A stretch of 64,000 nucleotides of DNA, from the NCBI RefSeq assembly GCF_030247195.1, contig NC_080671.1, positions 303,130,504 to 303,194,503 on the forward strand, written 5' to 3'. Origin of the DNA: Topomyia yanbarensis. Taxonomy: Eukaryota > Arthropoda > Insecta > Diptera > Culicidae. Made by a program: the position numbers and the translations under genes. The notes under the pieces are model-generated. The model saw only the letters and a program-made list of their open reading frames with translations, did no database searches and was not told the origin of the DNA. Positions 12,795 to 23,432 of the stretch are shown here, in pieces; positions within the stretch are counted from its first letter, which is position 1, and every line of letters begins with the position of its first letter.

Positions 12795-13613
12795 GACAAT
12801 TTACATGGAGAAAACCCACTAGCTCGCATTTTTGCCGGTAGGTGGCACTATATGCATCGTATTATCACTGTAAACGAAAATAAGAAAGATAATTTAATTG
12901 TCTACAACTTTGTCAAAGACTCCTAATCAATCCGGATTTGTTGAAAGAAGTTATTAAACTTTCAACGAAGTGATGTCTGAGTCAGTTTTGCATGGGGCCT
13001 ACCAGTGCATTGTTGTGTATCAGTACTCGATTCCCACAAACTATACATTTTTTTGAAATAATGGTTAGAATTAGCTGAATAGTGTGTTCCGAAGAATTGT
13101 AGTACATGATACGAGTTATGTTTAGGTTAAAAAAATTTAGTTCCACATGTGACCGAATAGTGGGCGCTAACACTAACTTTTTACAGAGAAGAGATAGAAT
13201 ATCGGGATGTTTGGAAGAATTACTGAAAAATGTACAACTTTGTAGAAGACATCTAATTTCTATCTCTCTCCAATGAAAAGTTTGTGTTGGCGCCCTCTAT
13301 GCGGTAACATGTAGAACTAAAATCTTCTAACCAAAACATAACTCGTATCATGTACTACAATACTTCTGAACATACTACTCAGCTAATAATTCTAACCATG
13401 CACAGCTAGGCCCCATGCAAAACTGACTCAGACATCACTTCGTCAAAAGTTTGATAACTTCTTTCAACAAAGCCGGATTGACTAGCAGTCTTCGACAAAG
13501 TTGTAGACAATTAAATTGTCTTTCTTATATTCACTTAGAGTCATAATACGATGTACATAGTGTCACCTAGCGGCGAAAATGCGAGCTAGTGACTTTTCGC
13601 CATGCAAATTGTC
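12795..13613. mobile_element. Long foldback element, about 0.82 kb
   Basis: Left arm 12795-13199 and right arm 13258-13613 are imperfect inverted copies with a loop of about 58 nt. Matching landmarks in order are GACAATTT, ACTAGCTCGCATTTT, GTCTACAACTTTGTC, GATGTCTGAGTCAGTTTTGC, ATGATACGAGTTATGTTT, and GAGATAGAA next to the loop. The left arm has about 50 bp absent from the right. No transposase frame. Arm divergence suggests an old insertion; no target duplication identified. Confidence 0.8.
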
Positions 13614-14512
13614 GAAAAATACCATACAAACTTCAGGCACGTTGGTCCGGTAGCTAGACTTGTCCGATTTGCTTCCAATTTGGAGCAAGTACTCCTGGTG
13701 GGACTAGGAATCGACTCAGAGGTGGGCCGATAGGAGTCATTTTTTCTTATCCCTCAACTGAGCCTGTGTAAATGTTTTTCGTTGCACAAGAGAAGATATA
13801 TCCCAAATGAGTAATTTCAATATTGTCGCACAGTTGGCACTTTGCTGATGCCATTCAAAATTAATATTTATGACGAGTATCACGATCATAGGAGAAAACT
13901 AGTTGATAAGCTTATAATGTTCAGACTTTGCCTCTACCAGTTGTATAAAGCGAGTGACTATGCGAATAGAATTTTACAATAGCAATTACCTTACAAACAA
14001 CCATAAAAAAATAAATATTATAGTTATTACTGTTTCAACATTGTTCGTTGCAGCGTTCTCGCAGTAGATTTACAATAAAATTTCATGCAACAATCAATTT
14101 TACTGTTCAGCAAAAAACTGACACAGTAAATTCACATTAATTTTTACTGTTTTGAAAAAAAAAGTTTCTTCATTGAAATTTACCGTAAATACGTTAAAGT
14201 TTATTGTTTTTGTATTGTAATACTATGTTCACACTATAAAGATAAAACATGTTATAATAATTAGTAACAAGAAAAATGTTATCAAGATAGCGTTAAAACA
14301 TATTTTAACTCGTAGTGTGAATGTACTATAACATAACATTAAAACTTACTGTAAATTATTGCAAAATTACTGTACTGTCAATGTGAAAATCATGGTTTTG
14401 TTACTGTACATTTCTATTCGAGTAGACAATCGATCAAAGGCTTTGTAATGTTTAAAATGTGTTTAAATTTAATCGTACGTTATTTGTATCATAAAAGATA
14501 ATTATTATTAGG
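13614..14512. other. AT-rich intergenic stretch
   Basis: No gene seen. A weak palindrome around 14228-14325 pairs TTCACACTATAAAG with TCGTAGTGTGAA, and the neighbourhood is rich in TTACTGT strings, probably another decayed small element. Confidence 0.4.
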
Positions 14513-14800
14513 GTGACCAGACGTCCTGGTTTGCCAGGACAAGTGCTGGTTTTTGATAGTCTGTTCTGGTGTCCTGAGACTTCGAGTGAAATGCTTGATT
14601 TGTCCTGGTTTTTCTCTTCCAAGGCAAAAATAATTCTTCACTTGATTCATTCTAATCGCAACGTAAACAAATCGACCCGGTTCTGGACGTGGACCAAAAT
14701 CGCTATTGATGTTGATGAAATACATAGGTTAATAGCTGAGCTTTTTCTTGGTTTAAATCGTCTTTTTATCCTGGTCCTGGCGGATTTCCCCCACAACTTA
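14513..14800. repeat. GTCCTGG-rich repeat fragment
   Basis: GGGTGACCAGACGTCCTGG opens a stretch with repeated CCTGG, GTCCTGG and CCAGGAC strings and a short open frame in each direction. The string style resembles termini of widespread non-autonomous DNA transposons, but I cannot name the family. Not treated as a gene. Confidence 0.3.
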
Positions 14801-16550
14801 TAAAAAGTCATATCGACGATTGGAGGAGTATGCTTATTCCCATCGTATTAGCATCTCTTGCCAGTGGCATATTTCCATCTTAAGATGGATATCTAGAAAT
14901 CCGCGAACATGTTTCCCGTCCGTAGAAAGGGAATTAAGCGAGAGGTGGAAATGAAGCCTTGTTAGGGTCACTGACACCTACCTACACCATACCTTGGTGA
15001 TGATCATCCTGACTTGACATCTGGGCGACTCCTATTTCAAACGTCCTACATCTTACATAATAAATAATAATCCATAATAAGTATGGAGTACCGAGAATAA
15101 CCAATCTGCCACTTTTGAAAAATCGAACCACGATATAACAATCGCTAATGTGCAGATATTTTTAATCAATAACAATTGTTTTGATTCTATTTCACGAGAG
15201 AGATTTCCAGGTTCCCACATTTACTTCAACATCAACAAATACCTCATGGAAGGCAAGTGATACTGTTGATGTTGCTGCTGTGCTTCAATGATGTACTTTT
15301 AGTGCTGAAGACTGTCCAGACTGACTGACTGTCCTTCGCGGATGATCTCTAGATATTTCGTCTGATTCGCTCAATTGAGGTTTTCTCCAAAATCTGTATC
15401 CAGTTTTCATTGATTGGTGTAGAAAGATCCGCATATGTGTAAATCTGACGTAATGTTCGGTGAGTACTCGAATTTAAGACCCGGTTGGTTCCAACTACCT
15501 GCAGAAATTCAACTCGAATTATTTCGATATTTTTATTTCATTTGTTTTTTTTTTATCATATTGAAATCACTTACGCTTGGAACTTTCCGTGATTTGTCGT
15601 TAACTCCGATTCCAGATCTTCCATTTTTTAATCTCACCGGCTACGATCAGATTAAAACAATATGTCAGCCTCTCTTACTGCAACTGCATATTATTAGGAA
15701 CAAATAAAAACACAAAAAGCAAATATTAATCAGGCTTACCCAAATCTCTACGAACGATGGCCAAGTCCAAAATTTTCACTTGTAACTGTATTTTCTTGCC
15801 TTTTTCACTTTTAATTTACAAGAAAAATATGTATAACAAATGAAAATTATATTTGGAACTATAAATTTCCAACTGTTCATTTGTCAACAATACGGTTGTC
15901 TGGTAAGCAATATGGATGTTTAATCTTGTTCCGATGCAACAAATTTTTTCAACCGATTTTTCAGTCGATTAAGTCGGGTACCAAGATTTAAACAGATAAA
16001 ATCTATTGATTAATAGGGTAACAGAGGTATTTTGGCCATCTCACATATTTTGGCCCACCCAACCTTTTCTTGTGTTCATTAATCGAATTTACATAAAATT
16101 TTGAAAATCTAGTAGTAGTTTTATTGAAGAACTCTTATTACTGTTATTGTATATCAAGATTATTGATGCAGATACATATTACCATCATAAATCACAAAAT
16201 TGTGGAAACTCATCAACCGCTATACAGAAAGGTATAAAAAACTGTAGGAAGTTGCAATATTGCAAACTACTTCCAAAACATATTTTAATTAAAATACGTC
16301 ATGTTTTGTTGAACAAATTAGGTTACTGTAATCATAAATAATTGATGAAAGTAAAATTGCGTAAATTATAAGAAAAATTACATCGCAGATCATATAATAA
16401 GACATGACCACAGTATATAGTACGATTTAGTGAAAAACACATTTCTCCCATATCTTCTGCAATTAACCTTTTCATTCGTTTCTTGACGCCATTGCTACTC
16501 AATGAAGAGTGTAGGCGGCAAAGCTTGTTGTTTCGCGTATTTTTTTCTTT
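14801..16550. other. Intergenic, no confident gene
   Basis: AT-rich sequence. A short frame near 15500 contains LPAEIQLELFRYF, which resembles the first turns of an F-box, but the frame then becomes low-complexity and nothing else of the domain follows. No element ends recognised. Confidence 0.4.
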
Positions 16551-16663
16551 CTTGTTTATTTGACATGGCTTGATGTGTTAGCAAAACTAAGTCGTGGGGC
16601 TTTTATGATTTTTATAGCATGTAAAAATTAAAATTAACTTTCAAAATACCTGCCTCTCGGGTC

Positions 16664-17038
16664 TTATTGCCGCAACTTGCCGTTGTGTGCTAAGATTCTC
16701 TTCCTTGACTGTGAAACATTGGCTGCCTTGTCTCTCGCACCTTGGAGGTCATTCGGTTCATCTTGTCTCGCGTTTTTGCTCATGTCCATGTCGTCATCGT
16801 TACTGCATTCATGATGCTTACGGTCGGATGTTCTTGTTTGCTTCTTGAACTTACAACTTGCTGTTGTAAATCGATTTCCATCGGCATTTGACTCTTTTTT
16901 GATGATGTTGGTTGTTGGTTTGGTGGCATTTGGTGTAATAATGCCCGCGGCATTATTCAGCTCAGATTTCGCTTTGAATAAATACTGTTGTTGCATCGAA
17001 CGGACTTCCACATTCGAGAAAATACGTATGATATACTT
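16664..17038 (-). CDS. Possible terminal exon of an unknown gene
   Basis: An open frame of about 124 codons ends at TAA (16664). It can start at 17038 directly after a good splice acceptor (TTCAATTGTTTACAG read on the minus strand) and is followed about 100 nt after the stop by AATAAA (16560-16555). The first internal ATG is at 16996. The product is hydrophilic and Lys/Asn/Ser-rich, with a QQQ run near the start and KKES and SRKR motifs; I recognise no domain. The acceptor, frame and polyadenylation signal together favour a real exon over chance. If real, upstream exons lie beyond the copia insertion, which would then be intronic. It may instead be a non-coding transcript or chance. Confidence 0.35.
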   Translation of the reverse strand, partial: KYIIRIFSNVEVRSMQQQYLFKAKSELNNAAGIITPNATKPTTNIIKKESNADGNRFTTASCKFKKQTRTSDRKHHECSNDDDMDMSKNARQDEPNDLQGARDKAANVSQSRKRILAHNGKLRQ

Positions 17039-17343
17039 CTGTAAACAATTGAATGAAATCCCGTTGAAACACTTTCGCTGCCGTACCAGTATATTCCAAA
17101 CTAGCAGTATAAGCTGTCAATACAGTCAAAAGTCTTGACTTTTGAATAATCCTTTTAATCTAACACAATTCAATAGCTCGAAATGGATGCTTGCCCTGAC
17201 ATTTTTTATAGTAATTCAGTAGCTGAAACTGACGTAAGATTTAGAAATCGACTAAATTTGTGCAAATAGCCTTCTGCGAGAAAAATAAGCATACATATTA
17301 GGCACGAGCATTTTTATTTAGTTGACGTCATCTTGCTAAAAAC

Positions 17344-17603
17344 TGTGGGTCAAGGCGGACAGGTTCAACAGTGGATCTACGTCGGCTGCGAGGAATAAAA
17401 CCGGAACGGACGCGAAAAACTATTCACGACAAGAATCGACACGCGTTTACAAGCAAACGTTTTATTAAGTTATATCAAACATACATAGGTAGGATAAGAT
17501 TACTCTTCCGGTGCGCGCCAGGGTTGCCGGTAGTGCTGAGAAACATGTATAGTTACCAAGATGTGTATAGTGACGAGGGGTACAGCGTTGTAATTCTCTA
17601 TCA
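17344..17603 (-). repeat. Copia 3' LTR
   Basis: 260 bp with TG...CA ends. On the minus strand it carries AATAAA for 3' end formation. It differs from the partner LTR at five sites. Its first three transcribed bases (TGA, 17603-17601) form the stop codon of the pol frame. Confidence 0.95.
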
Positions 17604-19811
17604 CTCCTCCTCAGCGGTGTCCCCTCGGATCCCATGAAGACCGATTAATGTTACAAAACCCTTGTGCTTCACATTCCCCAAAGGTTTGGTGAAAACATCT
17701 GCTCGCATCACATCGGTCGGACAGTACTTCTCGTTCGCAAAGGTCACGTATGAAGCATTCCTTCGTATTGATGTGCTTGGACCGTCTGGTGGTCTTTTCA
17801 GATTGTACGAAGGCTAGACAACCTTGATTGTCTTCGTGTATAACGGTGGCTTGTTCCTGCTTCTCGCCTAAATCCTGTAGCAAATGCCGCATCCACAGCA
17901 CTTCTTGACACGTCTCCCCTAGTGCCACGTATTCTGTCTCCATGGACGAGAGGCTCACACAGTCCTGGCGCCTGCTTGCCCACGAGATAGCTCCTCCTGC
18001 GAAGAAGACAACAAACCCAGTAGTCGACTTTCGCGTTCCTGGATCTCCTGCCCAGTCCGAGTCAGCAAATGCTTCCAGATTGCCTTTATTTGATCCGCCT
18101 AGTCTTAATTTCCAATCAGCTTTACATTTCAAATAACGGAGCACCCGCTTCGCTGCTTTCCAGTCTTTCTCCGTTGGGCCACTAAACTTTCGTCCCAAAA
18201 TCGCGGCACTCGCAGCAATATCGGGCCTTGCGCAAACAGATATGTACATGAGGGCACCGACGAGACTACGATACATAGTGATGTCATTCATCGCTTCACT
18301 CTTGCTCGTGTCCTTAAGATAGCCTTGATCCATTGGTGTTCGTGCTCCTTTGGCATCTTTCATGCAAAACGTCACAATCAACCTCTTGATATACGATTGC
18401 ACACTCAAGCTGTAGACTCCTTCTGAATCCTTCGAAATTTCCAAACCCAAAAAATGTTTCGGTTCACCAAGACAATTAATATCGAAGTATTCCTTAAGCT
18501 GACTGTAAACTCGAGTTAGCTCCTCCTCATTTGCGCAACCGACTAACATGTCATCTACGTAAACAATAAGATATACGATGAGCCCATTTCTTACAGTTGT
18601 ATACAGACAAGGATCGGCGGAACTTGCCACAAAACCAATTCCTTGTAGAAAGTCGGACAGCTTTTTATTCCAACATCGAGCTGATTGGTGAAGACCGTAA
18701 ATACTGCGACGTAAAAGGCAAACTTTCTCCTCCTCCCCGGGGATCACATAGCCAGAGGGTTGGCGCATATAGATCTCTTCGCTAACATCACCATACAAAT
18801 AGGCTGTACGGACGTCTAAATGTTTGAGAAACATCTTGTTTCTTCCAGCTAGAGCAAGAAATGTCCTCAATGTGGCGTGGCGTATCACTGGAGCAAACAC
18901 TTCATTAAAGTCCACTCCAAATCGCTGCGTATGCCCTTGAGCCACAACTCGTGCCTTGAGCCGCACGACTTGTCCAGATTCATTCATCTTTGCCTTATAC
19001 ACCCAGCGACTTCCGATCACCTTCTTTCCTGGCGGCAGTTGTACTAACTCCCAGGTACCGTTTTCCTTATGTGACAAAATTTCATCATCTATTGCTTCTT
19101 TCCATGAATCACGCTCGGGACACTTCATCGCCTCGTTATATGATGCAGTCATCGCATGCGTAGCAACTCCTACGGTAAAATTGTCAAATTTAGCAGGCAA
19201 TTTGTTGCGGGTTTTACGGGTAGCACGGTTACTTGGCTCGTCGTGGTTCACCTTGAGCTCTTGCTTAATATCAAGAGGATCAACCAGAAAGGGAGTGGAA
19301 CTCAACTCGAGGAACTCCTCGCACTCACTTCGATCACCATCGCCTGGATTTGTGGGATCATCGGATGCTTCATCCTCTCCCTCTGTGTCACAATCGTCTA
19401 GCAATCCAACCACCGGCTTACTTATCGGTTGTTGATCACTTTCATTACCCTGTGCAGCAAGCCACTCAACTCCGTCACTTGTCGACCCAGTTTCCTTCTC
19501 TGCTGGAGACGAACTATCAAACTCTAAGAACTTAGCATCGCGACTGATAATTACCTTTTCCGTCTCTAAATCAACGAAACGATACCCTTTATGTTGTTCT
19601 GAGTAGCCTATGCATGTCAGTTTGCGAGCTTTTCTGTCAAACTTGCCTCGCTTCACATCTGGGATGTGAACCCATGCCTGTGATCCGTAAACCCTCAAAT
19701 GCTTAATATCAGGTTTTCTTCCGTACCACTTCTCAAATGGCGTTGTGTCCACTGAGCGCGAGGGCAACCTATTCTGCAGGTAAGTAGCAGCTAATACCGC
19801 CTCACCCCAAA
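17601..19811 (-). pseudogene. Copia pol, integrase C-terminus, reverse transcriptase and RNase H
   Basis: Open over most of its length. It begins in the integrase C-terminal region (WGEAVLAATYLQNRLP), then the acidic linker, then reverse transcriptase with VFAPVIRH, LDVRTAYLYGD and the catalytic YVDDMLV, then RNase H with ADSDWAGDPGTRKSTTG, SSMETEYVAL and HEDNQG. A frameshift near 17728 displaces the last 45 or so codons; the familiar ADVFTKPLG ending is in the neighbouring frame and stops at the LTR edge. At its upstream end it is one base out of frame with the protease-integrase part. Confidence 0.93.
17604..17612 (-). other. Copia polypurine tract
   Basis: GAGGAGGAG on the minus strand directly abuts the 3' LTR, the expected position of the plus-strand primer. 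The same nine bases encode the last three Glu residues of the polyprotein. Confidence 0.85.
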
Positions 19812-21024
19812 TATTTTGTATCAAGCTTCGCATCAAGCAACATTGTAGTAGCCATCTCCTGCAGGTACCTATTGCGCCTCGTTTGAAGCCTCTTATTATC
19901 GTACTCGCCGCCTCCATCAGAGCGAACAACACGCGGCTTTCTACCAAACAAATTGTGTACGTACCTGACATATTCGATGATCTTGTCTACTGCTTCCGAC
20001 TTCCTAGCAAGGAGATATTCGACTGCATACCTGCTGAAGTCATCAATGATTGTCATAAGGAACCGGATGCCGCTGGGTGTTGCAGTTCTCATTGGGCCAC
20101 ACAAGTCCGTGTGTACCAAATCCAAAATTTTTGTAGACTTCCTTTCAGCCGTTTTTGGAATCGGCGTCCGCGACAATTTTCCTTCCAAACATGTTTCGCA
20201 GGTCAACCTGATTCCGCAATCTTTCAGCGTCATACCAACCACCAATTTGTCTCTACTCATTCTATCAACACTCGACGGGTCGCGGTGACCGAACCGCCGG
20301 TGCCATTGGTGTTGGCACAGATCATTGTGCTTCTTCGTTTCAATTTTCATCACTGTTTCCAGCGTATTCAGGTGATACAAACTACCCGATCGTGTGCCCT
20401 TCACTTTCACTTTTCCCGACTGATCACAAATATCGCAATCGTCTTTTCCAAAAATCACCACAAACCCTTTAGAAGCCAACTTTGCCACAGAAAGCAAACT
20501 GCTATTCAACGATGGCACAAATAATACTTCATCCAGTGTGATTTTCACTGCATTACCGCAGCCATCTACACCAGACAGCTCACAAGTACCACATCCGATT
20601 GATTGCACTATGGTACCATCCGCGAGAATCACTTCTGGAGCACTCTTTTCACAGAGCGAGGCAAAAAAACTTTTATCGTTGCACATATAGCTGCTAGCAC
20701 CGCTGTCCACAACCCAACAACTTTGCCTCTTCTCTCCGGCCATAAATAACACTGCACTAGAGCTCTTCTCTGTGGCCTGCTTGGCCTTAGGACGATCATT
20801 TTTCTTGTTTTCATCCCGCTTATCCTTATCACTTTTGTTTTGCAAAGCCTGAAATCGCAAGCAATCCCGCTTCATATGGCCAGACTTCTTGCAAAAGAAA
20901 CACACGATCTCGGGTTTATCTTTCACTACACTGTGAGACTTTATGCCACTTTTCATTGCCTTTGCTTCGACGGATGTGCCATGGCCTGATCGCTCTTTTC
21001 GGCGCTCGTACTCGTCCAAGAGTT
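19812..21024 (-). pseudogene. Copia Gag C-terminus, protease and integrase
   Basis: Order: Gag tail DEYERRKERSG, CCHC zinc knuckle CFFCKKSGHMKRDC, protease active site VVDSGASSYM, integrase HHCC zinc domain (H-x3-H in WHRRFGHR, CETC) and catalytic core with DLCGPM and RSDGGGEY, giving the two catalytic aspartates. After LQT the frame jumps to RRNRYLQEMA: the segment that normally includes the third catalytic residue (Glu of the DDE triad) is missing, an in-frame loss of roughly 28-30 residues by family comparison. It ends in a +1 frameshift around 19810, where TATTTGGGG has one T too many. Confidence 0.93.
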
Positions 21025-22473
21025 TGTAACAGCTGACTAGCTCAATCGGTGTTACTTCTCAAGGTCGGCTTTCCCACTGCTGCTTTAGGAGGACTCACAA
21101 CCGATTACTTACCGCAAACCAGACAAGGCAGATCGACAAACAGGAAAGACTTTAAGGCTCAGTAGAAAAAGAAAGTTGACTAACATACATTCATTTTACT
21201 TATTTATTTAAGGAATTTAACATGTAGGAAATAGGGAAAAGGGTATCGATGCGGCCGAACTGGAACCGATGGGGCACGGGCGACAGGAACATGTAGAGAG
21301 AGCGAGGGAACAATCATACCTGGTGTGTTGGGATGGTTCGATGATCTTCGTTGGAGAATAGAGCCGTTGGCTATACGGGACCACGCTGGGTTTTATGGGT
21401 TCGATGGGTTGCTTCCGCTACTGTATCCGATGTTGTTGACTCTATCTCTGGTGCTCATGTGCGGAGGAGGAACTCATCGGTCCAAGTGTCGATGAGCGGG
21501 GGCCAGGCTCAACCAGACCTCACCGGACTCAAGCCTCAAAAACGTTCGTTCCCACCAATTAACGCACACGTGTGACTCGGCAATATCGTAAAGGGGCTCA
21601 CCGGCCACCAGCACCACTCGAGGCAGATGAATGGAGACGTCGCTGCGTGGAGATCCGTCACGTGGTTACGTGAGTCGCTGATGACGTGATACATATCGGA
21701 TGGTACTGCTTGATGTTGGACGAGCCGTGTGAATTCCGGACGAAGAGGACTGTTTCCGTACGGGTATAACGTGTAGCATCTACCGAGCGGATGGTGCCTT
21801 AGTCCGGGCTGACAGTGACGCAGAGTGAATATTCCGGGCGATCCGGACTGGTTCCGAACGGACGGAGCGTATATCGAACGGATGCCGTTTGAATCCGGAC
21901 TACAGTTGATGGAAAGTTTCGGATGAACGGTGTATATATTCCGGACCGACTGTGCTCACTTCAGACGGGCTGCTTTTGTCATCGACCCACCGTACTGGGA
22001 TCCGTGTCTTCCGGGCACTTTGCACTTGCTTTCGGTTGGTGGTTGTCACTCCAAAAATCGTCTATATTTGACAACTGTCTTCTACCGACTGCCTTCGCCT
22101 CTTTTTTCTAACTCCTTTTTAACCTCTTCTCGCTCTCTCTTTTCCTCGCGCTCTCTCTCAACCGGATGTAGTGGTGTTGCGTGTCAAAATTATTCGCCGT
22201 ATTCTGTCAAGTTTGTCACAGTGCCTCATCGACGGGATGCTAAACGTATGGTTTAGGGTAAGGTGTCTTAGGTGGCCTAACTTAATGCTAACGTTGAATC
22301 ATACTAAATTTTAATTTGGAATGGAGAACATTTCTAATTTATAGTATTTTTATGAGCTTTAATACACTAATGAGATGAGAAAAACTTGGCATTTATATGA
22401 ATCTAACTATAAGTTACAAGTATTTCTTGTCCGTGGATCTGTTGAAATTGTGACCGGTTTATCAACGGTAACA
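21025..22473. mobile_element. Solo LTR nested in the copia gag
   Basis: 1,449 bp with TG...CA ends (TGTAACAG at the left, GTAACA at the right) and a 4-bp duplication AGTT of copia sequence (21021-21024 and 22474-22477). Removing it and one AGTT restores the gag reading frame exactly. It has no large open frame and is GC-richer than its surroundings, with many diverged CCGGAC/CGGA(A/C)GGA motifs between 21700 and 21970. TG/CA ends, length and lack of coding fit a solo LTR left by recombination; the parent family (gypsy or BEL) is not identifiable here. Confidence 0.8.
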
Positions 22474-22477
22474 AGTT

Positions 22478-22997
22478 TTGACCGTACCAGCTCGACGGTT
22501 AAATCCTCATCCGGCCTACTTTCAAGCGCTGTCACAAGCCCACTGTAGGAGTCTGGTAAACTCCTCAATATCATCGCGATTTTAAGCTGATTTTCTAATT
22601 CCTGTCCGGCATGCTCCAGTCGATCAAATAGGTCATCCAATTCGAAAAGATGTGCTTCCAAATCGCCTCCTTCTCGCAAATTCAAATTGCATAACTTTTT
22701 GAGGAGGGATACTCTAGAAGTCACGGTGACTTTTTCGTGATACCTCTGCAAACTGTCCCAAAACTCGCGAGACAATTGTGCTGTCTTTACGAGACTATAT
22801 TGATTGTCTTCAATGCACAACCCCATAGTCGCGCGCGCCTTTTTATCATCCCTGGTCCATTGAGCCGTGACAGGTTCCGGCTTGGTACCCTCAATGACGT
22901 AAAACAGCTCTTCCCTTGTCAGGAACATTTCCATCCGAAATTTCCATGATTGCCAGTTTTGATTATTCAGCTTTGAAAACTTGCGGATTGTATCCAT
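22478..22997 (-). pseudogene. Copia Gag N-terminal part
   Basis: ATG at 22997 (MDTIRKFSKL), 152 nt inside the primer-binding site. The product has the copia Gag layout: WQSWKFRMEMFL, then FWDSLQRYHE and LKKLCNLNLREGGD, then ILRSLPDSY and LTVELVRSKL, the UBN2/retrotran-gag fold that builds the particle. The frame is cut by the solo LTR after SKL and resumes at 21020 with LLDEYERR. The open frame upstream of the ATG to 23237 is leader and LTR sequence. Confidence 0.92.
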
Positions 22998-23150
22998 TTT
23001 TCTGCTGCGAACACGAACTAAACAACACGAATAAACTTTCGCACCGGTTGCAAACGCGACGCGAGCAGCAACTTCCCCGTTCCACACAACGAACTTCCAA
23101 CAACAAAACTCCGATTTTGTGCGGACAAAAACTGTTATTCCTTGAAACCT

Positions 23151-23167
23151 CCACTGGGCCCATAACA
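23151..23167 (-). other. Copia primer-binding site, internal initiator-tRNA type
   Basis: Immediately after the 5' LTR the plus strand reads CTGGGCCCATAAC (23154-23166). This equals the anticodon-arm region of eukaryotic initiator methionine tRNA rather than its CCA end, so priming would use a half-tRNA, as known for Drosophila copia. Confidence 0.8.
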
Positions 23168-23427
23168 TGTGGGTCAAGGCGGACAGGTTCAACAGTGGAT
23201 CTACGTCGGCTGCGAGGAATAAAACCGGAACGGACACGAAAAACTATTCGCGAAAAGAATAGACACGCGTTTACAAGCAAACGTTTTATTAAGTTATATC
23301 AAACATACATAGGTAGGATAAGATTACTCTTCCGGTGCGCGCCAGGGTTGCCGGTAGTACTGAGAAACATGTATAGTTACCAAGATGTGTATAGTGACGA
23401 GGGGTACAGCGTTGTAATTCTCTATCA
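23168..23427 (-). repeat. Copia 5' LTR
   Basis: 260 bp, partner of 17344-17603, identical at 255 positions. It is followed by AAAAC, the right copy of the target duplication. Confidence 0.95.
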
Positions 23428-23432
23428 AAAAC

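Larger units (their letters stand above)
17344..23427 (-). mobile_element. Ty1/copia LTR retrotransposon, complete but inactivated
   Basis: 6,084 bp, bounded by 260-bp LTRs and the 5-bp target duplication AAAAC (17339-17343 and 23428-23432). Order on the minus strand: LTR, primer site, Gag with CCHC knuckle, protease, integrase, reverse transcriptase, RNase H, polypurine tract, LTR; integrase before reverse transcriptase defines the copia superfamily. The LTRs differ at 5 of 260 positions, so the insertion is fairly recent. Lesions: a 1,449-bp solo LTR nested in gag, an in-frame deletion in integrase, a +1 frameshift near 19810 and another near 17728. Confidence 0.96.

Noticed and set aside
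15435..15707. F-box-like LPAEIQLELFRYF
   Set aside because: Only about 13 residues fit; the rest of the frame is Phe/Ile-rich low complexity and no splice-framed exon is evident.
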